Shown here: positions 26,240 to 35,397 of the stretch, in pieces
Layout: each line of letters opens with the position of its first letter
How positions within the stretch are numbered: position 1 is the first letter of the stretch
Assembly: GCF_000703165.1 (NCBI RefSeq)
Contig: NZ_JNLQ01000001.1
Span: forward strand, 124,001 to 188,000
Length of the DNA stretch: 64,000 nucleotides
Direction of reading: 5' to 3'
From: Butyrivibrio sp. AE3004
GTDB taxonomy: Bacteria > Bacillota > Clostridia > Lachnospirales > Lachnospiraceae
The notes under the pieces: generated by a model
Databases searched by the model: none
Told to the model about the DNA's origin: nothing
Seen by the model: only the letters and a program-made list of their open reading frames with translations
Made by a program: the position numbers and the translations under genes

Positions 26240-26275
26240 TTTGTAAAAGACACTGTTCTTATAGGCCCATATAAG
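26240..26275 (-). promoter_or_regulatory. Putative operator before the reductase gene
   Basis: The perfect dyad CTTATA-GGCCCA-TATAAG (26258-26275) is preceded 18 bp earlier by TTTGTAAAA (26240-26248). The same arrangement with the same spacing occurs at 35255-35290. It lies about 75 bp before ATG 26183. The dyad has the T-N11-A shape of LysR-type sites; the regulator is not in the window. Confidence 0.65.
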
Positions 26276-26277
26276 TT

Positions 26278-26796
26278 TTAGTTATTATGTTTTGAATATT
26301 TCCAGGCAGGTCCCTTCATATCAGACCTTTTATATTCATCGCAGAATCTGTAATTTTCCGGAAGAAAAAATCCGGTATCTTCCAACCATTCCAGCTTTTG
26401 GGCACTTGTGTCAAACAATTCCATAGCGGTTTTTGCTCTTCTAAATCCCAGTTTTTCGTATAGAAGTACTGTTTGTGGATGTGTATAGAGTATGATATTC
26501 TGCCCCTTCAATTGACTTGTAAGTCTTTTCATCATTTCTCTTCCTATGCCCTTTCCCTGATATTTTTCATCCAACGCAACGTTGTATATAGCTGCCTGAA
26601 ATAATCCGTCAGAAAGAGCTCTGGCAACTCCTACTATGGAATCGCCGTCGTAAACAAATACGACGGCGTAGCTATTTTCAAAAACTGTCTGCTGTTCCTT
26701 TGCAGTATGATCTGACAAATGAGCCTTTCTTAGCACCCCTGCGACCTCTTCCCAGTTAATATTGTCCTTTGTGATTTTATATTTTATATTCATCAT
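26278..26796 (-). CDS. GNAT family N-acetyltransferase
   Basis: A 172-residue acetyl-CoA-dependent acetyltransferase. Motif A is visible as YQGKGIGREMM, and the C-terminal LLYEKLGFRRA matches motif B. The substrate is unknown. It lies 26 bp downstream of the cysteine synthase gene in the leftward cluster and is followed by the second operator. In Bacillus, sulfur-salvage operons combine N-acetyltransferases with M20 deacetylases acting on cysteine S-conjugates; that comparison suggests, but does not show, a similar role. Confidence 0.85.
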   Translation of the reverse strand: MMNIKYKITKDNINWEEVAGVLRKAHLSDHTAKEQQTVFENSYAVVFVYDGDSIVGVARALSDGLFQAAIYNVALDEKYQGKGIGREMMKRLTSQLKGQNIILYTHPQTVLLYEKLGFRRAKTAMELFDTSAQKLEWLEDTGFFLPENYRFCDEYKRSDMKGPAWKYSKHNN

Positions 26797-26822
26797 GCTT
26801 ACCCTCAGTTTATTCCCGTATA

Positions 26823-27755
26823 TCAGTAATCGTATAAATCCCCCGTAAGATAGTGATCTCCGCTGTCCGGTACTATAACGACTATTTTTTTTCCTGCATT
26901 CTCAGGCCTTTTGGCAACCTCTCCTGCAGCCCAGATCGCTGCGCCGGCTGATATTCCTATAGTAAAGCCTTCAGTTCTGGGGATAAGTCTTGCTATCTCG
27001 TACGCATCTTCATCAGTAACATCTATTACTTCGTCGAACAGTTCAACATCCGTAACAGGCGGTGTTGTACCTCCACCGATTCCCTGTATCTTGTGTAATC
27101 CTGGATCGCCTCCGTTAAGAATAGCGCTGCCCTTTGGTTCCACAGCTATTATTTTGATATCCGGATTTTTTTCTTTGAGGAATCTGCCGGTACCGCTTAT
27201 TGTTCCGCCTGTTCCGCAGGCTGCGACAAAAATATCAACATTTCCGTCTGTGTCTTCCCATATCTCAGGTCCTGTTGTTTTATAGTGCGCCCCGGGATTA
27301 TTGGCATTGCACCCCTGCCCCATTATGGCTCCGTCATCCAGTTGCTCATTTATCTCAGCAACCTTTGCACCGGCTCCTGCCATGTTTTCCTTTGCCGGTG
27401 TCAGAATAACCTCTCCTCCATAAGCATGAATAAGGCGTATCCTTTCCTCAGAGAGATTATCGGGCATTGCTATTTTTACCTTGTAGCCCCGTGCAGCGCC
27501 AATAGCAGCAAGAGCAATCCCTGTATTTCCTGAAGTTCCTTCCAGTATCGTACCGCCTTCCTTAAGTTCTCCCGACCTCTCTTTTCCCTCTATCATATTC
27601 AGGGCAATACGATCTTTAACGCTCCCTATAGGATTGAAAAATTCCAACTTTGCCAGAATGTGTGCATCCGTCCCAATTTTATTTTCATATCTTGATAGTT
27701 CCAGGATTGGTGTTTTTCCGATAAGTTCTGTGATATTTCCGTATATTTTTCCCAT
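26823..27755 (-). CDS. cysK: Cysteine synthase A (O-acetylserine sulfhydrylase)
   Basis: Canonical 310-residue CysK-type PLP enzyme. K47 in GSVKDRIAL is the Schiff-base lysine, TSGNTGIALA the substrate loop, GTGGTISG the phosphate cradle, and GISAGAAIWA the C-terminal motif. It condenses O-acetylserine with sulfide to give cysteine. It lies 45 bp after the ABC ATPase gene oppF-like, and GAGG precedes ATG 27755. Presence of this gene at the end of the transport genes is the clearest sign that the cluster deals with sulfur. It differs from copy 1 at 2537-3466 in both signature loops. Confidence 0.93.
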   Translation of the reverse strand: MGKIYGNITELIGKTPILELSRYENKIGTDAHILAKLEFFNPIGSVKDRIALNMIEGKERSGELKEGGTILEGTSGNTGIALAAIGAARGYKVKIAMPDNLSEERIRLIHAYGGEVILTPAKENMAGAGAKVAEINEQLDDGAIMGQGCNANNPGAHYKTTGPEIWEDTDGNVDIFVAACGTGGTISGTGRFLKEKNPDIKIIAVEPKGSAILNGGDPGLHKIQGIGGGTTPPVTDVELFDEVIDVTDEDAYEIARLIPRTEGFTIGISAGAAIWAAGEVAKRPENAGKKIVVIVPDSGDHYLTGDLYDY

Positions 27756-27800
27756 ACTTTTTTCCTCACCTGTATACGTTTTTTACTGATTCATATGTCT

Positions 27801-28814
27801 TTATATGATATATTCCGGTTTCTCGGTTCTTACTATATGTTTTTTAAAGTCGTATTTTTGTATGCTTTCCAGGTTATGGCAGGCAACAAAATGATTTTTT
27901 TCCACCTCTTCAAAATACGGTATGCGCTCCCTGCAGGAAGCTGTGGCAAATCTGCATCTTTCTGCAAAGGGACACCCTTTAGGAGGATTAAGATGTGATG
28001 GCGCTTCGGATGTATCCGATTCAACCTCATCAAGATTCTTGGCGCCATTTGATTCAAGAAGCATAGCAGTATATGGATGCAGATGTCTGTTCAAAATGGT
28101 ATCCGTTGAGGCATACTCAACTATATGCCCGAAATACATTACTGCTATCATGTCGCTGAGAAAGCCTACAGTTATAATGTCATGAGATATAAAAAGATAA
28201 GACACCTTATGGTTTGACTGAAAGGATTTCAGAAGATTCATGATCTGTCCTCTGACAGATACGTCCAGTGCAGATACAGGTTCATCAAGTATAAGGAGGC
28301 GCGGAGACTGTACCAGAGCCCTCGCAATCGTTATTCTCTGCTGCTGACCGCCACTGAATTGACCCGGATACCTGTCCAGATAATCCTCCGCAAGTCCTAC
28401 ATATGACATCATTTTCCTGACACGATCTGATTTCTCTTCCTTAGTTAATTCAGAAGATATCTCCAAGGGTTCCGCTATTATATCCTTTATCTTCATTTTG
28501 GGATCAAGGGAGCTGACAGGATCCTGAAATACCACCTGGACGGCCCTTCTGTATTCCTTCTCGTCCTCAGAAGTAAAATCCGCTGTATTTTTCCCTTTAT
28601 AATAAATCTCACCTGATGAGACTGCTTCCTGTCTTAAGATCATTCTCGTAAGTGTTGTTTTACCGGATCCGGATTCACCGACAAGACCTAATGTCTGCCC
28701 CTCTTTGATAGACAGGGTGATGTCCTTAAGAATATGAGCCTTTTTAGTTTTTCCAAATAATGACTTATCAGTATAAATCTTATTTACGCCTTTAAGTTCT
28801 ACAATATTTTTCAT
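27801..28814 (-). CDS. Oligopeptide/dipeptide-type ABC transporter ATPase (OppF/DppF-like)
   Basis: A 337-residue ATPase with Walker A GESGSGKTT, signature FSGGQQQRI, Walker B LLILDEPVSALD and the oligopeptide-specific C-terminal Cys motif (GCPFAERCRFAT). Start chosen at ATG 28814, which has GGAGAC upstream and follows the neighbouring stop by one base; a longer frame would run 100 bp into that gene. Energises the PepT-family importer encoded by the next four genes. Confidence 0.92.
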   Translation of the reverse strand: MKNIVELKGVNKIYTDKSLFGKTKKAHILKDITLSIKEGQTLGLVGESGSGKTTLTRMILRQEAVSSGEIYYKGKNTADFTSEDEKEYRRAVQVVFQDPVSSLDPKMKIKDIIAEPLEISSELTKEEKSDRVRKMMSYVGLAEDYLDRYPGQFSGGQQQRITIARALVQSPRLLILDEPVSALDVSVRGQIMNLLKSFQSNHKVSYLFISHDIITVGFLSDMIAVMYFGHIVEYASTDTILNRHLHPYTAMLLESNGAKNLDEVESDTSEAPSHLNPPKGCPFAERCRFATASCRERIPYFEEVEKNHFVACHNLESIQKYDFKKHIVRTEKPEYII

Positions 28815-28815
28815 A

Positions 28816-29778
28816 CTACTGTCTCCAGCAACATACTTTATGATCAGTTCCGGAGATTTTGAACTCCGGCATTTTATTTTGACAATTAGCCGTGCAGTGA
28901 ATACATCTGTCGGCAAAACGACATCCTGAAGGAAGATTCCTAAGATCAGGTGGAGTTCCTTCTATTGTGTCATATAATTCGTCAGGTATTCTTCCAAGGC
29001 TGGCAACATTAAAGAGTGCCTTTGTATAAGGATGTCCAGGTTCTGCCATGATTTCTTCTTTTGTTCCCATCTCAACTATTTGCCCTGCATACATTACAGC
29101 TATCCTGTCGCAGATCATGGATATGACATGTATATCGTGTGAGATGAAAATTATTGCCGTATGATAGATTCTTTGTATCTCTTTTAACAGCTTCATATAC
29201 TGTATCTGTATTGTCACATCCAATGCGGTTGTGGGCTCATCTGCGATAATGAGCCTTGGTCTGGTACTGACAACCATGGCTCCAACGATTCTCTGCAGCA
29301 TTCCACCGCTTAACTGGTGTGGGTAACAATCCAGCTTCTCTCTCGGGATAGATAATTGCGAAGTAATCTCATACATCTGTCTTATGGCTTCTCTTCGGGA
29401 TACCTTTCTATGTCTTCGTATTATTTCGATCATCTGACTTTTTATCTTATATAAGGGGTCCAGAGCCTGCATCGGATCCTGCAGGATTATGGCCACTTCC
29501 CCGCCGTTATATGAGAGTGTTCTTTTTTTGTTAAAATTCAGGATATTCTCACCATTAAAAAGGATTTCGCCATGGTCAACATTTAATCCCAGCCGGGCGG
29601 CATATTTCATTATCAGCATAGAGGTCATTGTCTTGCCGCACCCGGATTCACCTATTATCCCGAAGGTCTCCTCGGGCATCACCTCAAAGCTTACACCATT
29701 TATGATATGAACATCACCATCCTTAGCCTTAAGAGTGGCACTCAGCTCTCTGACCTCCAATAGCGGTTTATGCTCCAT
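28816..29778 (-). CDS. Oligopeptide/dipeptide-type ABC transporter ATPase (OppD/DppD-like)
   Basis: A 320-residue ATPase with Walker A GESGCGKT, signature LSGGMLQRI, Walker B LIIADEPTTALD and the C-terminal oligopeptide motif (GCRFADRCIHCT). AGGAG precedes ATG 29778; 4 bp separate it from the permease gene. Paired with the OppF-like ATPase it makes the heterodimeric motor of the importer. Confidence 0.92.
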   Translation of the reverse strand: MEHKPLLEVRELSATLKAKDGDVHIINGVSFEVMPEETFGIIGESGCGKTMTSMLIMKYAARLGLNVDHGEILFNGENILNFNKKRTLSYNGGEVAIILQDPMQALDPLYKIKSQMIEIIRRHRKVSRREAIRQMYEITSQLSIPREKLDCYPHQLSGGMLQRIVGAMVVSTRPRLIIADEPTTALDVTIQIQYMKLLKEIQRIYHTAIIFISHDIHVISMICDRIAVMYAGQIVEMGTKEEIMAEPGHPYTKALFNVASLGRIPDELYDTIEGTPPDLRNLPSGCRFADRCIHCTANCQNKMPEFKISGTDHKVCCWRQ

Positions 29779-29782
29779 ATTA

Positions 29783-30595
29783 CTATCTCCTGTTTTTGAT
29801 ATATTCTCCTATCCGCTGGAAGGAAATAACGGTAATCACAGTGGCTATAGCCGGAAAAATCGATACCCAGGCTGCCCGTGCAAAGTAGTCTTTACCATCT
29901 GCTATCATAAGGCCCCATGAAGGTGTGGGTGGTATAACCGAAAGTCCCAAGAATGACAAGGATGCTTCCGATATGATTGCCATTCCCACGTCCATTGTCA
30001 GCATTGAAATAACAAGACTGCTGATGTTCGGCAGAATGTGCTTAAAGATGACTCTTAGGTTTGTAGCCCCCATTATCTTCGATTGTCTTACATAGTTTTT
30101 CAGTTTTAATATCCGGATATCAGTTTTCACAGTCCTTGTGTATTTAGCCCACATTGAAAAAGCAATTGAGATGATCGCACTTTTTATTCCCGGTCCTATG
30201 CTAAGTGATAATAAAAGTGCGAGCAATATAGCCGGAAATGCAAGCGAGGCGTCTGTCAGCCTCATTATGATTGTTTCTGCATATTTTCCGTAATACCCTG
30301 CCGCAATTCCAAGTGCTGTTCCAAAAACACATCCCGTTACTATCGCTGCAAGTGCTACAATAAGCGATATTCTTCCTCCTATTATGATGCGACTAAGGAC
30401 ATCTCTTCCAAGCTCATCTGTTCCAAGAAGATGCTTGAAACTCCCACCCTCCATGAAAAAAGGTGGTATAAATTTATCCGATAGGCTCATGCTTGTTGGA
30501 TCATAGGGTGTGATCAGTGGTCCTGCCACACCCAATAACACAAATATTAAAATTATTAATCCGGAAATCCACGGAAATCTTTTTGCTCTTTTCAT
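29783..30595 (-). CDS. Peptide-type ABC transporter permease (DppC/OppC-like)
   Basis: A 270-residue permease with an N-terminal helix and about five more. GTDELGRDVLSRIIIGGR is the characteristic OppC N-terminal motif. The ATPase-contact loop is IMGATNLRVIFKHILPN. It ends SFQRIGEYIKNR. Spaced 4 bp from both neighbours, so co-translation is likely. Confidence 0.92.
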   Translation of the reverse strand: MKRAKRFPWISGLIILIFVLLGVAGPLITPYDPTSMSLSDKFIPPFFMEGGSFKHLLGTDELGRDVLSRIIIGGRISLIVALAAIVTGCVFGTALGIAAGYYGKYAETIIMRLTDASLAFPAILLALLLSLSIGPGIKSAIISIAFSMWAKYTRTVKTDIRILKLKNYVRQSKIMGATNLRVIFKHILPNISSLVISMLTMDVGMAIISEASLSFLGLSVIPPTPSWGLMIADGKDYFARAAWVSIFPAIATVITVISFQRIGEYIKNRR

Positions 30596-30599
30596 CAGG

Positions 30600-31517
30600 T
30601 TACCTGCCAGTTCTAAGTCTTGGATCTATAAGACCTGAGATAACATCCATCAACAGTGAAAGCAGAATGGTAAATGTAGAAAGGATAATAACTATACCCT
30701 GAACCAGAGGAAAATCTCTCCCCGTTACTGCCGTATAAGACAAGGTTCCAAGTCCCGGCCATGCAAATACCGTTTCTATCGCTATACTTCCTGCGATAAG
30801 ATGTGCAAATATGAATGAACTCATGGAGAGCAGCGATGCAAAGGAATTTCTAAGTGCGTGTCGTAGTATTACACTCAATTCCCTAAGACCGTTCAGTCTC
30901 TCAAATTTAATGAAATCACTTTTTAACGCATGTATCATATTATTTCTCAAAAGATTGGTCATACCGGAGGATACTGCAATGCCAAGTACTCCTCCGGGCA
31001 TTATCAGATGTTTTACTGAACTGGCACCTGAAAAGGGAAGGAGCTTTAGCTTAACTCCGATAAACTGTATAAGTATGATAGCAATGAAGAAGGTTGGAAC
31101 TGCCTGGAGCAATGCACATGTGCCACATACCAGTCTGTCAAAAAAGGTCCCCTCATAAACCGCAGACAAACTTCCAAATATTATGCTTATTACAAATGCA
31201 ACCAGTATCGCACATATCGCAAGCTCCATTGTGTATGGCAGTTTCTCCATTATCATCTCAATGACGCTTCTCTTACTCGTATACGAGGTTCCAAAGTCCC
31301 CTCGAAGCAGATCCCTTACATATATCAGATACTGCTGTGCGACAGGTTTATCCAATCCCAGTTTGGCAGTATAGAATGCTATCTGTTCCTCAGATGCATT
31401 CGTCGGCAGCAAATTCAGCACACCGTCACCTGTCGCACGAAGTGCAGTAAAGACTACTATCGATATAAGAAATAATGTTATAAGTGATTGCAGTATCTTA
31501 CTTAAAAAATATTTCAT
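30600..31517 (-). CDS. Peptide-type ABC transporter permease (DppB/OppB-like)
   Basis: A 305-residue permease. The LGLDKPVAQQYLIYVRDLLR segment and GDFGTSY are hallmarks of DppB/OppB proteins, with about six helices after them. The ATPase-contact loop is ERLNGLRELSVILRHALRN. It ends with a DVISGLIDPRLRTG tail typical of the family. It lies 9 bp downstream of the binding-protein gene. Confidence 0.92.
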   Translation of the reverse strand: MKYFLSKILQSLITLFLISIVVFTALRATGDGVLNLLPTNASEEQIAFYTAKLGLDKPVAQQYLIYVRDLLRGDFGTSYTSKRSVIEMIMEKLPYTMELAICAILVAFVISIIFGSLSAVYEGTFFDRLVCGTCALLQAVPTFFIAIILIQFIGVKLKLLPFSGASSVKHLIMPGGVLGIAVSSGMTNLLRNNMIHALKSDFIKFERLNGLRELSVILRHALRNSFASLLSMSSFIFAHLIAGSIAIETVFAWPGLGTLSYTAVTGRDFPLVQGIVIILSTFTILLSLLMDVISGLIDPRLRTGR

Positions 31518-31526
31518 AGCTATATC

Positions 31527-33170
31527 CTAGTTAAGTTCAAATGTTTGGAACCAATATCCCAGATGTCCCGATGCATTCTTATCAAAACTCTTTATCCTGG
31601 AGCTTACCGCATAATACTCACCAGGATACACAACCGGTACTGATACCTTCTCCTGTTCAATGATATCAAGTACTTCATCTACCTTCTTTACACGATCTTC
31701 ACCATAAAGAGCTATAATATCATCAACTGCCTTATCGAGAGTTTCGTTTCCCTGGATCAGACCAATTCTTGAAGTTGAAGGATAGAAAGGTGCAAATGCA
31801 TCATAAGCACTGTATTTTTTCGGGGGATTGAAGAAATAAACCGCACCTTCAAATTCTTCCGGTATTGGCTTTGTTTTTCTAAGAGTTCCGAGTTCTGTAG
31901 GATCGATCGGTATCAGATTTACCTGAAGTCCTATCTCCTCCCAATATGCTATAAGTGCCTGCGCAACATCATCTGCATAAACAGTTGCAAGTCCGAAATA
32001 GAACGGAATAACAGGATCAGCAAAGTTATCGGGATAACCTGCTTCTGTCAGAAGTTCCTTAGCTTTCTCAGGATTATATTCTGCAGCTTCCTTTCTGGAG
32101 TCATCATAGCCATAGGTGAAAGGATAAAGTCCCCACACACCTGCTGCAACAGCGTTACCTTCAAATACCGCACTTACAAGTTCTTCCCTGTTTATTGCAA
32201 GACTCAGTGCTTCACGAACCTTCGCATCCTGAAGTGCTTCACCTGTGTTATCATAGGCTCCCGCTATAAAGAGTCCGAGTGTTGATGCATATGGTGATTC
32301 CTCGACGCTTATACCGTCAGTGCCTTCTATGGTAGCAACACTGTTTGCACCTATTGGAGCAAAATCAATCTCTCCGGCCTGAAGAGCTGCGACTCTGGTA
32401 CTCTCCTCGGCGTATTGCCTGATGACCAGCCTGTCATAGCCGGGCTTTGTTCCCCAATAATTCTCATTGACTGTATATATTGCACTGTCTCCTGCTGTAA
32501 AGCTCTCAAGAACGAAAGGTCCGGTTCCTACAGGTTTTTTTCCAAACTCCTCTTCTCCAACCTGTTCGAAATAATCGCTTGGTAAAATGAGTCCGGTTCC
32601 TGTTCCGTTTGAAGAAAGGAGATACTCAAATTCTGCTACGGGTTCATTGAAATTAAGCACAACCGTATAATCATCCGGTGTCTCTATATCCTTTATATAT
32701 TTTCTGATCAGATTGCTATCAGCCTGGGTTGATTCCTCTTTTCCGTAATATTCAAGTGTGAACTTTACATCTTCACTGGTAAAGTCGCTTCCGTCACTGA
32801 ACTTCACATCATCACGAAGCTTAAGGGTGAATGAGAGCGAGTCATCAGCAAGCTCCCAGCTCGTTGCAAGATTAGGACTATACTCACCATTTCCATCCAT
32901 CTTTATAAGCGCTTCAAAGATTGGAGCTTCAATGTCATTCCAGGTATTTGTTATCTGTCCGGGGTTAAACGGCTGATCCGGAACCTGCTGTAAGCCTACA
33001 TTAAGTACTTTTTCTCCATCAGCTGTTCTTTCTGCTCCGAGTACATCCGCTTCTTCCTGTTCTGCAGACGCTCCCTGCACCGTGCTATCTGCCGATGCTG
33101 AGCCGCATCCTGAAAGTGCCAGGATTGTTGTTAATAGTATTGATGTGATTGATAAACTTCTCTTCTTCAT
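31527..33170 (-). CDS. Family 5 solute-binding lipoprotein of the peptide-type ABC importer
   Basis: A 547-residue extracellular binding protein of the peptide/nickel family. The lipobox is LSGC (Cys22). Family features are SWELADDSLSFTLKLRDDVK, VKFSDGSDFTSEDVKFTLEY and GTGPFVLESF. AGGAGG precedes ATG 33170. Ligands of this family include peptides, glutathione, nickel complexes and opines. Together with the flavoprotein, CysK and the GST-like gene, an organosulfur or Cys-peptide ligand is plausible but not shown. Confidence 0.9.
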   Translation of the reverse strand: MKKRSLSITSILLTTILALSGCGSASADSTVQGASAEQEEADVLGAERTADGEKVLNVGLQQVPDQPFNPGQITNTWNDIEAPIFEALIKMDGNGEYSPNLATSWELADDSLSFTLKLRDDVKFSDGSDFTSEDVKFTLEYYGKEESTQADSNLIRKYIKDIETPDDYTVVLNFNEPVAEFEYLLSSNGTGTGLILPSDYFEQVGEEEFGKKPVGTGPFVLESFTAGDSAIYTVNENYWGTKPGYDRLVIRQYAEESTRVAALQAGEIDFAPIGANSVATIEGTDGISVEESPYASTLGLFIAGAYDNTGEALQDAKVREALSLAINREELVSAVFEGNAVAAGVWGLYPFTYGYDDSRKEAAEYNPEKAKELLTEAGYPDNFADPVIPFYFGLATVYADDVAQALIAYWEEIGLQVNLIPIDPTELGTLRKTKPIPEEFEGAVYFFNPPKKYSAYDAFAPFYPSTSRIGLIQGNETLDKAVDDIIALYGEDRVKKVDEVLDIIEQEKVSVPVVYPGEYYAVSSRIKSFDKNASGHLGYWFQTFELN

Positions 33171-33200
33171 AATATTGCTCCTCCTTTTTGATAAACTGAG

Positions 33201-33419
33201 TTATTTTAACTTTACAAATACCGGTTTGCTGTTCAAATCGTATGTAACCCTAAGGGCACCTGAATGGCAGTCCATCTGACAAGCCCCGCATAACCAACAC
33301 TCATCGGGTCTTGCCACATATACATTTCCATCTCCATCCAGCTCGAATAACCCTTCCGGACAGCGTTCGTAGCAAACCTTGCAATTTGTGCATTTTTTGT
33401 AATCAATAATTGTAGCCAT
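33201..33419 (-). CDS. Two-[4Fe-4S] ferredoxin, likely partner of the flavoprotein
   Basis: A 72-residue ferredoxin with eight cluster ligands: C10, C13, C16, C20 (CTNCKVCYERCP) and C41, C44, C47, C51 (CWLCGACQMDCH). AAGGAG precedes ATG 33419, 18 bp after the flavoprotein gene. The pair resembles the AprA-AprB arrangement of adenylylsulfate reductase and related flavoprotein-ferredoxin reductases; it probably feeds electrons to the FAD subunit. Confidence 0.9.
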   Translation of the reverse strand: MATIIDYKKCTNCKVCYERCPEGLFELDGDGNVYVARPDECWLCGACQMDCHSGALRVTYDLNSKPVFVKLK

Positions 33420-33437
33420 TTGAATCTCCTTCCGGTT

Positions 33438-35186
33438 TTATTTAATTCCTGTCGCATGTACTTTATAATCAAGTTTCCCCTCCTTGTTATAAAACAAACC
33501 ATATAATTCCCGTTTCTGACTAGGCTTTATATCTCCTGTATGCTTTCTTACGTATCCCCCAAAGCTTTCGGTCCTTATTGAGGCTGCGGTAAAAATCGCC
33601 TCTGCAGAATCAAGAAGGGTCAGTACTTCAAAGGCCTTTGCAACATCATGGGGATTATCCGCGGATAATTCCAATTTGTCTCTTATCTCTGAAAGGGCAT
33701 CCAGAGCATTTTCTATCTTTGCATCGCTTATCGGAAATCTTCCGTACAATCCGACTATGCTCTGAAGAGTACTCTCAAGTTGCTTCCATGTTGTGCCTTC
33801 CGAACCCTTGGACCTAATCTTTTCAGCAAGTTCTCTTATTTCTTCAACCTGTGATTCATCAAATTCAGGATATTCTTCATCCCTGGTTTTTATCGATGCC
33901 TGAAGTCCTGCCTCATATCCGTATACGACCGCTCCGGGTGCACAGGTACATCCAACAGCTCCCATAACATCTCCTGCCGCATACAGATTTTCAACAGTTG
34001 ACTCGCAGTGTCCATCTACAAGGACACCAGTGTCTGTTCCTCCGACACTAACATGTCGTACTTCCTTGTAAGGGATCCTTACTGATTTCAGATCAAGGTT
34101 CTCTGCATCGAAATTCTTAAGCCACAGCCACATTCTTCCTTCATTTGCAAGTGCATGTCTGATTTCCTCTATTTCTTCATCCGTGGCCTCCGAAAAATCC
34201 ACATAAAGCTGTTCACCCTCCGACAAAAGCTTTTTCATATTCTTTTTCTGTCTGTTGTACTTAGCGTATAGTTCCCTGTTTTTCTCTACATAATCCGGAT
34301 CATCAATATCCAGCTCATAAGTCCTCTCGACTACAACATTACCCTGTTCATCAATAAGGCGACCTGCTGGCCACCAGCTTCCACCGGGTGCTCCTACCGG
34401 GAAATTAAACCCTTCAAAAGAAAGAGAACTGTCATGAAGCGCAAATTCAAGATTTGTTACCTCTGCCCCTGCCCTGAGTGATAGGGATATTCCTGAGCCA
34501 GATGTACTGGCACTGGGTCTTTCAAGATGTGTGTAGGTTGTGACTGCTTTCTCACCCAGCCTTCCTCCGATTCCGTTTGTTGTAAGAATTACTGCTTTTG
34601 ACGAAATAACGTATAGCTTCTCTTCTCTTGTTGAGATTGCTATAGCTCCTGCTGCTTTACCTTCCCTGGACGTCAGAATCCTTACTCCCTGTGCACGATT
34701 GATTATCTGAACTCCGGCTTTTTTCATTGCCTCAGTGAGCTTTACCTTTATATCTCTTCCCTCGAAATGAAAACTCGTCGGGATGCTCTGCCACTGTGGA
34801 ACAAGTCTATAGCCTTTTACAAGGTGTTTCCCACCGAAGTCAAAATTGATTCCATATTTCTCAAGACCTATAATTCTGTCAAAGCTTTTTTCCACGAACA
34901 GGTCACCTAACTCTGTAAATCCCAGACCCTTTTCAAGATTACTGAACATGACCATGTCCTTTTTCATATCTTCTTTGGTATATCCAACTTTTTCATGTAC
35001 CGGTGGTACATAGCTGAAGATGTGATCTACTCCGGTTCCTGCACAGCCACTTCTGTAGGTATTACCGGTTTCAAGAACTATTACCGACTGCCCCTCTTCC
35101 CTGGCTTGAAGTGCTGCGGTTGAACCGGCCAATCCTCCGCCTATGACTACGATATCTGCCTTGTATCTCTCTACCTCGTATGACAT
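33438..35186 (-). CDS. FAD-dependent oxidoreductase, AprA/fumarate-reductase-flavoprotein-like
   Basis: A 582-residue flavoprotein. The Rossmann FAD motif is VVIGGGLAGSTAALQAREEG. A TYRSGCAGTGVDHIFSY segment resembles AprA (RSGCLAAGVNAIN). The second FAD motif is NLYAAGDVMGAVGCTCAPG, and a helical C-terminal domain follows. GGAGGAG precedes ATG 35186. First gene of the leftward cluster, about 90 bp downstream of a CTTATA-N6-TATAAG site. With the adjacent ferredoxin it should reduce or oxidise a small acid or sulfur compound; AprA-like APS reduction, fumarate-type reduction or thioether chemistry cannot be separated by eye. Confidence 0.82.
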   Translation of the reverse strand: MSYEVERYKADIVVIGGGLAGSTAALQAREEGQSVIVLETGNTYRSGCAGTGVDHIFSYVPPVHEKVGYTKEDMKKDMVMFSNLEKGLGFTELGDLFVEKSFDRIIGLEKYGINFDFGGKHLVKGYRLVPQWQSIPTSFHFEGRDIKVKLTEAMKKAGVQIINRAQGVRILTSREGKAAGAIAISTREEKLYVISSKAVILTTNGIGGRLGEKAVTTYTHLERPSASTSGSGISLSLRAGAEVTNLEFALHDSSLSFEGFNFPVGAPGGSWWPAGRLIDEQGNVVVERTYELDIDDPDYVEKNRELYAKYNRQKKNMKKLLSEGEQLYVDFSEATDEEIEEIRHALANEGRMWLWLKNFDAENLDLKSVRIPYKEVRHVSVGGTDTGVLVDGHCESTVENLYAAGDVMGAVGCTCAPGAVVYGYEAGLQASIKTRDEEYPEFDESQVEEIRELAEKIRSKGSEGTTWKQLESTLQSIVGLYGRFPISDAKIENALDALSEIRDKLELSADNPHDVAKAFEVLTLLDSAEAIFTAASIRTESFGGYVRKHTGDIKPSQKRELYGLFYNKEGKLDYKVHATGIK

Positions 35187-35254
35187 TGTTCTCCTCCGCT
35201 TGTTATCATTTTTCCGTTCATCTGTTGTAGGTCATTATGCTTCACTACAGCACC

Positions 35255-35290
35255 TTTGTAAAACATACTAATCTTATAGGCAGATATAAG
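35255..35290 (-). promoter_or_regulatory. Putative operator before the flavoprotein/ABC/CysK cluster
   Basis: The perfect dyad CTTATA-GGCAGA-TATAAG (35273-35290), with TTTGTAAAA at 35255-35263, has the same 18-bp spacing as at 26240-26275. A further half-site lies in ATAAGAATTCCTTAT (35286-35300). It is 87 bp upstream of ATG 35186. It suggests shared control of the cluster and the reductase gene. Confidence 0.65.
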
Positions 35291-35397
35291 AATTCCTTAT
35301 TTCTAAAAATGGGCAATGGCATTTACCAAAATAGATTGAAAAGGCTGACTGTTTCACTTATCATTTTCATTGGAATCATGCGTTGTATCGATAATGT

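Noticed and set aside
35187..35397. Riboswitch (SAM or T-box) upstream of the sulfur cluster
   Set aside because: No T-box GGTGGNACCGCG-type sequence or SAM core was seen; the dyad CTTATA-N6-TATAAG explains the symmetry better.
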